Below the pieces are notes generated by a model. It was not told the DNA's origin. It made no database searches and saw nothing but the letters and a program-made list of their open reading frames with translations. From Flavobacteriales bacterium (GTDB lineage: Bacteria > Bacteroidota > Bacteroidia > Flavobacteriales_F > PHOS-HE28), in contig CP129489.1 of assembly GCA_030584065.1 (NCBI GenBank), forward strand, positions 1,841,497-1,905,496: a DNA stretch of 64,000 nucleotides, in the 5' to 3' direction. Below, one piece after another: positions 8,163 through 16,982 of this stretch; positions within the stretch are counted from its first letter, which is position 1; the number at the start of each line of letters is the position of its first letter. A program made the translations under genes and the position numbers.

Positions 8163-10367
8163 ATGAACAGGGCTTTCCTCCGGCTTATCACAGCCTCACT
8201 GGCCTTCGCGCCGTTTCTCGCGAACGCGATCAGCGTGAGCGCCACTTTGGTGAACCCTTCCGCCTGCGGTGCGCCCACAGGAGCTATAGTGATCCAGGTT
8301 TGGGGCGGCACGCCGCCCTACACGTTCGCATGGAGCAATGGCGCCACCACGTCGAACATCTACAACCTGCTGCCGGGCAACTACTCCGTTACCGTGACGG
8401 ATGCCAATTCGGATCAGGCCACGGGGGCATGGGATGTTGGTGTTTCCATCTTGGCGCCAGCTCCGAATGCGCAGGATGGCCATTGCAGCTGCAATGGAAG
8501 CATGAGCGGGCAGGTGCAGATCATTGAATGGGGCATCGGAGGCACACCGCCGTACACCTACAACCCGCCGCCCGATGGCTTCGATCCGCAAGGTGATCCC
8601 TACTTCGTCTACTTCGGGATGCCAGCGGGCACCACGGTGGCCATTGAGGTCACTGACGCGAACGGATGCGCGGGCATCTCCTACCAGACCATCCTTGGGC
8701 CGATGCCGCCAGGTGGGCCTTCGATGCAGGTCTTGAGCACCTCCGGTTCCTGTACAGGCACCTCGGGCGGATCGGTGACCATAGGCAACGTGAGCGATCC
8801 GCAGTTCTTCCTCAATCCCAGCCCGCAGCTCACGGTCCTCGATCAAGCGCAGCAATTCGTCACCAGCCTTGCGCAAGCCGGCAGCACCGCCACGATCAAC
8901 GGCCTCGCGCCCGGCAACTATACGGTGGTGCGCGATTGGGATCCGACCGATTACCTGATGGCATACAACTGCGATGGCAATCCGTACGATGTGCTCGCCT
9001 TCACCATCGCGGACCTTGGCAACAACTGCGGCAGCCTGAGCGGATCGGTCTTCATCGACAACAGTGATGATTGCGTGCAGGACCCTGCTGAAGTGGGCGT
9101 GCCGTACCAGGTGCTCGCCATCGAGCCGGGAGGGCTGTTGGCGATCACCGATGGCGATGGCGCCTTTGCGCGCGATCTTCCCAGCGGCAACTACACGCTC
9201 GCGCAGACCGATCCCACGCTGGTGCAGCAATGCCCGGTGGCCGCGCCGGTGCCCTTCACCATGGGGACCGTTCCGATCGAGATCCATCTGGCGGACAGCA
9301 GCACCGTGCCTTTGGACCTGAGCGCACAGCTCCAGAGCAGCGCCATGCGGCCCGGCTTCGCAGGCAACTATTGGGGCTGGGTGCGCAACCTCTCTCCACA
9401 GGTGAGCGGGGCGGTCACGGTCACCCTCAGCATCGATGCGGACCTGATCTACACGGGCGCCGCACCGCCGCCGACCACCGTCCTGGGCAATACGCTGACC
9501 TGGGACCTCCCGCCCTTCACGGCGCTGCAAGTGCTGCCCATTACCGTGAACGTGGCCGTGCCAGCGGGCACTACGCTGGGCACACCGGTCTCCACGGGGC
9601 TATCCGTGGTGAACACGCTGAATGACGGCAATGCCTTTAACAATACCGCCACAAGCAGCACGGTCGTTACCGGAAGCTACGACCCCAACGATAAGACGGC
9701 GATCACGAGCAGCGGCTGGAGCCAGGAGCTGTACTACATCGATCAGGATGAATGGATCGACTACCTGATCCGCTTCCAGAACACCGGCACCGACACGGCC
9801 TTTACGGTGGTGGTCACCGATACGCTGAGCGAGGAGCTCGACATGGCCAGCTTCCAGCAGGGCGTGGCATCGCATGCGTTCCATGTTGCATTCAAGCCCG
9901 GCCGCGTGGTGGAATGGACATTCCCCAACATCCTATTGCCTGATAGCAACGTGAATGAAGCGGCGAGCCATGGCGCGGTAAGCTTCCGGATCAAACCGGT
10001 CCTGCCACTCCTGGCGGGCACCACCATCGAGAACATCGCCAACATCTACTTCGACTTCAACCCGCCGGTGATCACCGAACCGAGCGTTCTGGTGGCGGAG
10101 TTCAGCACGGGGGTGGTGCAGCGCGATGGCGGGACCCGGTTGCAGCTGTTCCCGAATCCTGCGCGCGATGCGGTCACCATCTCCGCAGGGAAGGAGCGGA
10201 TCGTTCGTTGGATGGTGACGGCCAGCGATTCGCGCCTGGTGCTTTCCGGAAGTTCCGACGGGGTCATGGCCATGATCGATCTGGACGGACTCGCGCCAGG
10301 AACGTACTGCATCCATGCCGAGAGCGGTTCCGGAACGCGTCTTCAGGCCAGCCTGATCAAACAATGA
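8163..10367 (+). CDS. Surface protein C of seven tandem paralogues (SprB-like, T9SS cargo)
   Basis: A 734 aa paralogue. Signal peptide about 1-21 (MNRAFLRLITASLAFAPFLA). SprB-like repeat with GGTPPYTFAWSNGATT and LLPGNYSVTVTD; second unit with CSCNGSMSG and GGTPPYTY at about 108-140; SdrD-B-like domain from about 287 (SGSVFIDNSDDC, VPYQVLAIEPG); DUF11-like region; GSYDPNDK at about 502 followed by [18 protein letters not shown]9SS sorting domain from about 660 (LFPNPARDAV), ending SLIKQ. By its SdrD-B sequence (LPYRVL or VPYQVL with IEPG) it groups with A and B rather than with D to G. The ATG at 8163 is 13 bases after the stop of B, the widest gap in the array. Confidence 0.85.
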   Translation: MNRAFLRLITASLAFAPFLANAISVSATLVNPSACGAPTGAIVIQVWGGTPPYTFAWSNGATTSNIYNLLPGNYSVTVTDANSDQATGAWDVGVSILAPAPNAQDGHCSCNGSMSGQVQIIEWGIGGTPPYTYNPPPDGFDPQGDPYFVYFGMPAGTTVAIEVTDANGCAGISYQTILGPMPPGGPSMQVLSTSGSCTGTSGGSVTIGNVSDPQFFLNPSPQLTVLDQAQQFVTSLAQAGSTATINGLAPGNYTVVRDWDPTDYLMAYNCDGNPYDVLAFTIADLGNNCGSLSGSVFIDNSDDCVQDPAEVGVPYQVLAIEPGGLLAITDGDGAFARDLPSGNYTLAQTDPTLVQQCPVAAPVPFTMGTVPIEIHLADSSTVPLDLSAQLQSSAMRPGFAGNYWGWVRNLSPQVSGAVTVTLSIDADLIYTGAAPPPTTVLGNTLTWDLPPFTALQVLPITVNVAVPAGTTLGTPVSTGLSVVNTLNDGNAFNNTATSSTVVTGSYDPNDKTAITSSGWSQELYYIDQDEWIDYLIRFQNTGTDTAFTVVVTDTLSEELDMASFQQGVASHAFHVAFKPGRVVEWTFPNILLPDSNVNEAASHGAVSFRIKPVLPLLAGTTIENIANIYFDFNPPVITEPSVLVAEFSTGVVQRDGGTRLQLFPNPARDAVTISAGKERIVRWMVTASDSRLVLSGSSDGVMAMIDLDGLAPGTYCIHAESGSGTRLQASLIKQ
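10038..10097 (+). repeat. 60-base block conserved at the DUF7619 end, copy in gene C
   Basis: Encodes [20 protein letters not shown]. This DNA block recurs almost base for base at 12241-12300 (D), 14436-14495 (E), 16646-16705 (F) and 18885-18944 (G); the copy in C has two substitutions relative to D. Synonymous positions are conserved too, suggesting recent exchange among the copies. Confidence 0.7.
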
Positions 10368-10371
10368 ACCC

Positions 10372-12564
10372 ATGAGCCTTCGCACGCCTTTCCTGACCTC
10401 ATTGCTTGCACCAAGCTTCGCCATTGCGCTCAACGTCAGCATAGTGGACCAAGCCGACTGCCTCTGTGGCAATCCCAACGGCTATGCCACGGCCTCTGCG
10501 TCAGGCGGAACGCCGCCCTATGGTTACCTCTGGAGCAATGGGGCCACCACGGAGACCGCGCAGGGCCTGGCACCGGGCATCTACACGGTGACCGTGACGG
10601 ATGCCGTGATGGACGAGGCCACCGCACAGGTGACGATCGGCGAAGTGCCGAGCACGCTGTACGCCAGTTTCTCCGGGGCGGGTCTGCACGGATGCAACGG
10701 CCTGTGCAATGGCGGGCGCAACATCGGCGTTTACCCTTTGCCCCCGAACCTCACACCTCCGGTCACCTTCTGGCCGCCGCTCAGCGTGGACAACGGTGGC
10801 CTGGTCGGCGGGTCCTATGGCCTGTACACAGGCCTGTGCCCAGGCGAGATCCTGCAGTTCACCGTCACCGATGGGACGGGCTGCCAATTGGTGGTGATCG
10901 ACAATTGGACACCGGAAAGCAGCACCCCTTCGCCCATGAGCATCCTGGGGGTCACACCCGCGTGCGGTACGCTCGCCACAGGCAGCGTCACCATCGATGC
11001 CGGTCTGGACGCGACCAGCCCCTTTGGGATGATCTGGGAGGTGGTGATCCTGAACGAGGCCATGCAACAGGTGGGCGGGTCCATCAGTGGACTGAACACC
11101 GCACCCGACCAGAACGTGGCCACCCGTGAAGGATTGGCGGCCGGGAACTATTTCGCCAAACGCTACTTCAGTTGGCATCCAGAGGACTGCCAGGACCTCG
11201 TGCCCTTCACCATCCCCGACCTGGGCATCGATTGCGGGCTGCTCACCGGTACCGCATTCGTGGATTACGACCTCAGCTGCACCCGGCAAATGAACGAGCC
11301 CTGGGTGCCCAATGCGGTGTTGGAGGTGCTGCCCGGTCCCTATTACACGGCCACCAACGCCAACGGCCAGTACAACCTCGTGCTGCCCCCCGGTGCCTAT
11401 ACCGTGCAGCAGCAAGGCAACGTCCTGAGCGAGCATTGTGCGGGTGCGCCCATCCCGTTCACTATCACCAACGGCGCTTCGTCCACAGTCCATCACCCGG
11501 ACACCGCATTGGTGCCACTGGACGTGAGCATCTCGCTCTCCAGCGGGGCCGCCCGCCCGGGCTTCCAGTTCGACTACGCGCTGGTCGTATGGAACCAGAC
11601 ACCGGCCACCAGCGGTGCGGCCACGGTCACCTTCACCTACGACCCTGCCCTCACGTTCGTCTCGGCATCGCCCACGGGCATTGTGAACGGCAACACCATC
11701 ACGTGGAACCAGGCGCAGCTCTTCGCTTGGCAGGCCCGGTACTTCTCCGTCCGCTTCCAGGTGCCGCCCGATGTGGGCCTGCTGGGCTACGAACTGGTGG
11801 CCACGGCGAATGTGAGCACCGCCAACAGCGACGGCGACCTCTCCAACAACACGGCCACCAATCTGCGCACCATCACCGGTGCGTACGACCCCAACGACAA
11901 GATTGCCTACACCAGCAGTGGGAACACCTCGGTCTGGCAGATCAACGAGGATGATTGGATCGACTACACCATCCGATTCCAGAACACGGGCACCGATACC
12001 GCATTCAATGTGCTCATCACCGACACCCTGCCCCCCACGCTCGATCCGGGCAGCATCATCTGGGGCGCGGCCTCGCACACCCATTCCCGCATCATCGAAG
12101 GACAGGGAGTGCTGAAGTTCCACTTCCCGAACATCCAGCTGCCCGACAGCAACGTGAACGAACCGCTGAGCCACGGCTTCGTGGGCTTCCGCATCCGGCC
12201 GCGGCTGCCCCTGCTGCCCGGCGACGATATCATCAATATCGCCAACATCTACTTCGACTTCAACCCGCCGGTGATCACCGAGCCGAGCGTGCTGGTGGCG
12301 GAGTTCAGCACGGGGGTGGAAGGCGTTCGTACGTCCGGTGTGAGCATCGCCCCGAATCCGGTCGATCACAGTCTGCAGGTGAGGTGCGCTGGCGGCCGCA
12401 TCGCTCAGCTTCAGATCCACTCCACGGATGGTCGGCGGGTATCCGCTCCGTACGACCACCACCTGGGTTTGGTCGATACCAGCGCGCTGGATCCGGGTGG
12501 CTATGTTCTTACGGTGCGCTTAGCCGACGGCACGGTCCATCACGAACGATTCATCCGGCAATGA
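10372..12564 (+). CDS. Surface protein D of seven tandem paralogues (SprB-like, T9SS cargo)
   Basis: A 730 aa paralogue, first of the D-G subgroup. Signal peptide about 1-20; SprB-like repeat with [16 protein letters not shown] and [12 protein letters not shown]; second unit with CNGLCNGG; SdrD-B-like domain from about 287 with the subgroup signature [22 protein letters not shown]11-like region with [26 protein letters not shown] at about 502 and [18 protein letters not shown]9SS sorting domain from about 659 ([10 protein letters not shown]) to the C-terminal ERFIRQ. The ATG at 10372 is 4 bases after the stop of C; the stop overlaps the start of E (ATGA). Confidence 0.85.
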   Translation: MSLRTPFLTSLLAPSFAIALNVSIVDQADCLCGNPNGYATASASGGTPPYGYLWSNGATTETAQGLAPGIYTVTVTDAVMDEATAQVTIGEVPSTLYASFSGAGLHGCNGLCNGGRNIGVYPLPPNLTPPVTFWPPLSVDNGGLVGGSYGLYTGLCPGEILQFTVTDGTGCQLVVIDNWTPESSTPSPMSILGVTPACGTLATGSVTIDAGLDATSPFGMIWEVVILNEAMQQVGGSISGLNTAPDQNVATREGLAAGNYFAKRYFSWHPEDCQDLVPFTIPDLGIDCGLLTGTAFVDYDLSCTRQMNEPWVPNAVLEVLPGPYYTATNANGQYNLVLPPGAYTVQQQGNVLSEHCAGAPIPFTITNGASSTVHHPDTALVPLDVSISLSSGAARPGFQFDYALVVWNQTPATSGAATVTFTYDPALTFVSASPTGIVNGNTITWNQAQLFAWQARYFSVRFQVPPDVGLLGYELVATANVSTANSDGDLSNNTATNLRTITGAYDPNDKIAYTSSGNTSVWQINEDDWIDYTIRFQNTGTDTAFNVLITDTLPPTLDPGSIIWGAASHTHSRIIEGQGVLKFHFPNIQLPDSNVNEPLSHGFVGFRIRPRLPLLPGDDIINIANIYFDFNPPVITEPSVLVAEFSTGVEGVRTSGVSIAPNPVDHSLQVRCAGGRIAQLQIHSTDGRRVSAPYDHHLGLVDTSALDPGGYVLTVRLADGTVHHERFIRQ
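12241..12300 (+). repeat. 60-base block conserved at the DUF7619 end, copy in gene D
   Basis: Reference copy of the block, identical to those in F and G and one substitution from E across the 60 bases. Confidence 0.75.
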
Positions 12565-14750
12565 GATCACTGCTCACCCTGTTCCTGGTACTCGCCGCAA
12601 TTGCGTCGAGCGCCATCACCGTGAGCATCCAGGTGACCGAGCAACCCATCTGCGCGTACAGCAACGGTATCCTCACCGCGAGCGCCAGTGGGGGTGTCGG
12701 GCCATACACCTACCTCTGGTCCACGGGGGCCACTTCAGTCACCATCAATGGCCTTACGGCCGGCACCTATTCGGTGACCGTCACGGATGCGAACCTTGAC
12801 GAAGCCACTGACGAGGTCACCGTGACGGCCACGGACTTCGGCCCGTCGTTCAGCGCCATGAACTGGTCGGGCGATGCCTGGTGCAGCGGTTTCCTCGTTC
12901 CGCAGCCCTTCTTCCGCTGGGCGCCGTCCTGGCCGATGACGCCCCCATACACCTTCAACGGAGTACCGCCCTTGGACGACCCCCTCAGCATGGATGGCTG
13001 GCACTATGTGGGCATCCCCGGAGCACCGGGCCAGATTGTGACCATGAACTTCATGGACGGCACCGGTTGCGCCGCGACCTTCCAGATCGAGGCCCTTCAT
13101 GAGGTGGAGTGGCCGATCGTGACGGTCATGCAGGTGGAGGGTGCGTGCGCGGGCGGCGCGAATGGCAGCGTGCAGGTGGCCTTCGGGCCAGAAGGGCATG
13201 GATATCCTGTTTCAGCGGAGATCCGGAACATGCAGGACCAGGTCGTGTTGCAGGGCGGCTATGACTGGTACGGCAGCGCGGTCTTCTACAAGACCTATAC
13301 GGGCCTTGGTCCAGGCACGTACCGGCTCATCCAGCGCCTTACCATGAGCTCACCCAGCCAGTTCTATTCGGGCTGCAGCGACGAGACCTTGTTCACCATC
13401 CCGGACCTGGGGCCCACCTGCGGAACGGTGAGCGGGCAGGTGTTCGTGGATGGCAACTACAACTGCACCAAGCAGACCAACGAAGCCGCGGTGCCCAGCG
13501 CGATCCTGGAGGTGCAGCCCGGCCCCTACTACATCACCGCGAATGCGCAGGGGAGCTACGCGACGAACCTGCCCATCGGCGCTTACACCATCGCCCAGGT
13601 GAGCGCGCAGTTCGAGGAGCATTGCGCCGGCGTGCCCCAGCCTTTCACGATCAGCGGGTCCCCTGGATCCGTGACCGTGAACTTCCCGGATTCATCGCTC
13701 GTGCCGCTCGATGTGAGCGTGGAGATGGCCAGCGGGGCCGCCCGTCCCGGATTCCAGCTGCAGTACGGCATCAACGTGCGCAACCACACGCCCACCAACA
13801 GCGGGGCCACGCAGGTGGTGATGACCTTCGATCCGGCCCTGGGCTACCTGAGCGCCAACCCTGCGCCGAGCAATGTGAACGGCAACGTCATCACTTGGAA
13901 CCAGTCGCAGCTCACGGCCTGGCAGCAGCGCCACTACAGTGTGCGCCTGCAGGTGCCACCCGATATCGGTCTGCTCGGAACGGTATTCAACGGCAGTGCC
14001 ACCGTTTCAACGGCGAACGCCGATGCCGCCCCGGCCAACAACAGCAGCAACCACGCGGTCACCGTGACGGGCAGCTACGACCCGAACGACAAGCTGGCGC
14101 GCACCAGCAGCCAGTACAGCGATGCCATCTACTACATCGGCACCGATGAATGGATCGATTACACGATACGCTTCCAGAACACCGGCACCGACACCGCCTT
14201 CAATGTGGTGATCACCGATACGCTGCCGCCCACCTTGGATCCCGCTTCCTTGGTCATCGGCGCCGGGTCGCATCCGTTCACCTGGGAGGTGCGGGACGAT
14301 GGTGTGCTCAAGTTCTACTTCATCAACATCCTCCTCCCGGACAGCAACGTGAACGAGCCTGCCAGCAATGGCTTCGTCGGTTTCCGGATCCGCCCGCGCC
14401 TGCCGCTCACCCCAGGCACGTTGATCGAGAACATCGCCAACATCTACTTCGACTTCAACCCGCCGGTGATCACCGAGCCGAGTGTGCTGGTGGCGGAGTT
14501 CAGTACGGGGGTGGGGGAGGAAAGCACCCCTCGCATGACCATTCAGCCCAATCCGGCCATGGACAGGCTGTACGTCCTTACCCAAGCGCCGACCTCTGGA
14601 TCCTACAGTGTTCTCGCCGCCGACGGGCGTGAAGTGCGGCCGCCCGGCAACTGGCATGGCCATCGGCTCGAACTGGATGTGAGCTTGTTGACGCCGGGGC
14701 TTTACATGCTCCAACTGGACGGATACGTCGAGCGATTCATCAAACAATGA
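12561..14750 (+). CDS. Surface protein E of seven tandem paralogues (SprB-like, T9SS cargo)
   Basis: A 729 aa paralogue. Signal peptide about 1-18 ([18 protein letters not shown]). SprB-like repeat with [16 protein letters not shown] and [12 protein letters not shown]; a divergent second unit rich in Trp and Pro (about 100-180); SdrD-B-like domain from about 286 ([31 protein letters not shown]); DUF11-like region; GSYDPNDK at about 503; [18 protein letters not shown]9SS sorting domain from about 660 ([10 protein letters not shown]) to ERFIKQ. The start overlaps the stop of D, and its own stop overlaps the start of F, so D, E and F are translationally coupled. Confidence 0.85.
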   Translation: MRSLLTLFLVLAAIASSAITVSIQVTEQPICAYSNGILTASASGGVGPYTYLWSTGATSVTINGLTAGTYSVTVTDANLDEATDEVTVTATDFGPSFSAMNWSGDAWCSGFLVPQPFFRWAPSWPMTPPYTFNGVPPLDDPLSMDGWHYVGIPGAPGQIVTMNFMDGTGCAATFQIEALHEVEWPIVTVMQVEGACAGGANGSVQVAFGPEGHGYPVSAEIRNMQDQVVLQGGYDWYGSAVFYKTYTGLGPGTYRLIQRLTMSSPSQFYSGCSDETLFTIPDLGPTCGTVSGQVFVDGNYNCTKQTNEAAVPSAILEVQPGPYYITANAQGSYATNLPIGAYTIAQVSAQFEEHCAGVPQPFTISGSPGSVTVNFPDSSLVPLDVSVEMASGAARPGFQLQYGINVRNHTPTNSGATQVVMTFDPALGYLSANPAPSNVNGNVITWNQSQLTAWQQRHYSVRLQVPPDIGLLGTVFNGSATVSTANADAAPANNSSNHAVTVTGSYDPNDKLARTSSQYSDAIYYIGTDEWIDYTIRFQNTGTDTAFNVVITDTLPPTLDPASLVIGAGSHPFTWEVRDDGVLKFYFINILLPDSNVNEPASNGFVGFRIRPRLPLTPGTLIENIANIYFDFNPPVITEPSVLVAEFSTGVGEESTPRMTIQPNPAMDRLYVLTQAPTSGSYSVLAADGREVRPPGNWHGHRLELDVSLLTPGLYMLQLDGYVERFIKQ
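14436..14495 (+). repeat. 60-base block conserved at the DUF7619 end, copy in gene E
   Basis: Differs from the D copy only by GAGTGTGCTG for GAGCGTGCTG, a synonymous change. Confidence 0.75.
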
Positions 14751-16978
14751 TCATGATGAGGACCTCCTTGTTCCTTGCTCTGGGTCTGTGCATCACGTCA
14801 AGTGTAGTGGCTTTGGATGTGCAGGTGAACGTGTACGCAGCCAGTTGCAGCAGCGGCATGGGATACGCTGTCGCCACGGCCAGCGGCGGTACACCGCCTT
14901 ATACGTACAACTGGAGCGATGGCAGCACCGGTCCCGAAGCATCGTTGCCTCCGGGCCAGGGCTACACCATCACCGTGACCGACAACGCCGGTGCCACCGG
15001 GTCACAGACCTTTGATGTCCAACAGGCTTCCGGTTGTTGCTCCTTCCAGGACATCTATTTCGCCGGTTTGGAGCCGTGCCAGGGTGAATGCAACGGAGGC
15101 TTTCGGATCTACCTGCCGCTTGTGGTGGGGGGCTATACCTTCAGTACCACTCCGCCCATGCAAGTGCAGGAGTCTTTTCCGTCATCAGGCCAGCAGGTGG
15201 AGTATTTCACCTTGTTCGTGTTTACCGGCGCCTGCCCGGGCCAAAGCGTCAGCCTCTCCTTGAGCAATGATTGCGGTTCAGCTTCGACCGAAGTGACCAT
15301 TCCTGCCGCCTTGGTGGACCCTACGGTGGACGTACTGCAGATCACCGGCAGCTGCACGAATTCTAGCAATGGATACCTGTCTGGCGTCATGAATTATTCG
15401 GGGGCCGGCCTGACCGCAGGGTGGAACATGCAGGCGGTGGATGACGTGGGGGCCACTGTGCCCAGCCAGCCGATGAACTTCGGCGGTTTCCCACCCATTC
15501 CTGTTGAGCTCTTCGGACTGCATCCGGGCAACTGGGTGATGCGCTTCACCAGCCAGGAGAGCTTTGGCTCCATCCAATCGCCGTGTGTGGTGGACATCCC
15601 CTTCACGATCACCGATCTCGGTTCCGACTGTGGCGCGCTCTCGGGAAGGGCTTATGTGGATGCCAACGAGAATTGCGTCCAAGGCTCCGGAGAGCCCAAC
15701 CTTCGGCAGACGGTCGTGGTGGCCCAGCCCGGCGATCACCATGCCCTCACGAACGCGTCCGGACAATACACCATGAGCTTGCCGTATGGGACCTACACCG
15801 TCACCACCGCCAGTGCGGTGTACCAGGAGCACTGCGGTGTGAGCGCCACGCCCTTCACCCTGAGCGCTGGACAACCCAACCTGGTACGAAACCTCGCCGA
15901 CACGAGCCTGGTGGGGCTGGATGTGATGGTCGGCCTGGGGAGCGGACCGGCGCGTCCCGGGTTCCCCATGACCATGGGCATGGAGGTCCGCAACCTCACC
16001 GGTGTGCTGCCCGGGACCACCACGGTGACGCTCACCTACGATCCCGTTCTGGCGTTTGTAAGCGCCAACCCCGCACCGACCTCAGTGAATGGCAATACGC
16101 TCACCTGGACAAGCGCGAACCTGGGGGCGTTGCAGGACTGGGACTACGTCGTGAACTTCACGGTGCCGCCCGATGTGGGTCTCCTGGGCACCTTCCTCGC
16201 CAGTACGGCGACCGTGAGTGTCTCGAACCCGGAAGCCAACCTCACGAACAACAGTTACACCGACCTGATCCTGGTGACCGGTTCCTATGACCCGAACGAC
16301 AAGACCGCGCTGACCAGTTCGCGTCAGAGCACGGAGCAGTATGTCCTCGGCACCGATGAGTGGATCGACTACACCATCCGCTTCCAGAACACCGGCACCG
16401 ACACGGCCTTCTTCGTGGTGATCACCGATACGCTGCCCCCCACGCTGGACCCCGCCACCTTCCTGCCCATGGCCGCTTCCCATCCGCATGCCGTTTCGCT
16501 TTCGGGCCAGGGCATCCTGCGGTGGAACTTCCCCACCATCCTGCTGCCCGACAGCAATACGAACGAACCGCGCAGCCACGGCTTCGTCACCTTCCGCATC
16601 CGGCCCAAACAACCCGTGCTGCCCGGCACCGCCATCGAGAACATCGCCAACATCTACTTCGACTTCAACCCGCCGGTGATCACCGAGCCGAGCGTGCTGG
16701 TGGCGGAGTTCAGTACGGGGGCGGGGGAAGGAGGCACTGAAGGTGGAATGCTGCTCTACCCGAACCCGGCCGAGCGGCTGCTGAATATCGATGTGCCCGG
16801 AGCGGAGGGGCCGTTGCAGATCGAAGCGCACGCCCTCGACGGCAGGCTGGTGGCTTCGACCCGATCGCAGGGGCTCCGCTGCTCTCTGACAGTGGGGCAC
16901 CTTTCAGCCGGGCTATACAGTCTGCAGGTCACTAGCGCTGATGGTCGCACGACCAACCGCCTCTTCATCAAACAGTGA
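14747..16978 (+). CDS. Surface protein F of seven tandem paralogues (SprB-like, T9SS cargo)
   Basis: A 743 aa paralogue. Signal peptide about 1-22 from the ATG at 14747 (ATGA overlap with E); a second ATG at 14756 would also work. The SprB-like repeat has [16 protein letters not shown]. The second unit is diverged, with [15 protein letters not shown] and CQGECNGGF. SdrD-B-like domain from about 294 ([12 protein letters not shown]); DUF11-like region; GSYDPNDK at about 512; [18 protein letters not shown]9SS sorting domain from about 668 ([10 protein letters not shown]) to RLFIKQ. It ends 4 bases before G. As the last copy with a T9SS tail, it sits next to the copy that lost or replaced it. Confidence 0.85.
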   Translation: MIMMRTSLFLALGLCITSSVVALDVQVNVYAASCSSGMGYAVATASGGTPPYTYNWSDGSTGPEASLPPGQGYTITVTDNAGATGSQTFDVQQASGCCSFQDIYFAGLEPCQGECNGGFRIYLPLVVGGYTFSTTPPMQVQESFPSSGQQVEYFTLFVFTGACPGQSVSLSLSNDCGSASTEVTIPAALVDPTVDVLQITGSCTNSSNGYLSGVMNYSGAGLTAGWNMQAVDDVGATVPSQPMNFGGFPPIPVELFGLHPGNWVMRFTSQESFGSIQSPCVVDIPFTITDLGSDCGALSGRAYVDANENCVQGSGEPNLRQTVVVAQPGDHHALTNASGQYTMSLPYGTYTVTTASAVYQEHCGVSATPFTLSAGQPNLVRNLADTSLVGLDVMVGLGSGPARPGFPMTMGMEVRNLTGVLPGTTTVTLTYDPVLAFVSANPAPTSVNGNTLTWTSANLGALQDWDYVVNFTVPPDVGLLGTFLASTATVSVSNPEANLTNNSYTDLILVTGSYDPNDKTALTSSRQSTEQYVLGTDEWIDYTIRFQNTGTDTAFFVVITDTLPPTLDPATFLPMAASHPHAVSLSGQGILRWNFPTILLPDSNTNEPRSHGFVTFRIRPKQPVLPGTAIENIANIYFDFNPPVITEPSVLVAEFSTGAGEGGTEGGMLLYPNPAERLLNIDVPGAEGPLQIEAHALDGRLVASTRSQGLRCSLTVGHLSAGLYSLQVTSADGRTTNRLFIKQ
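16646..16705 (+). repeat. 60-base block conserved at the DUF7619 end, copy in gene F
   Basis: Identical to the D copy; homology continues a further 17 or so bases through GAGTTCAGTACGGGGG. Confidence 0.75.
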
Positions 16979-16982
16979 ACGC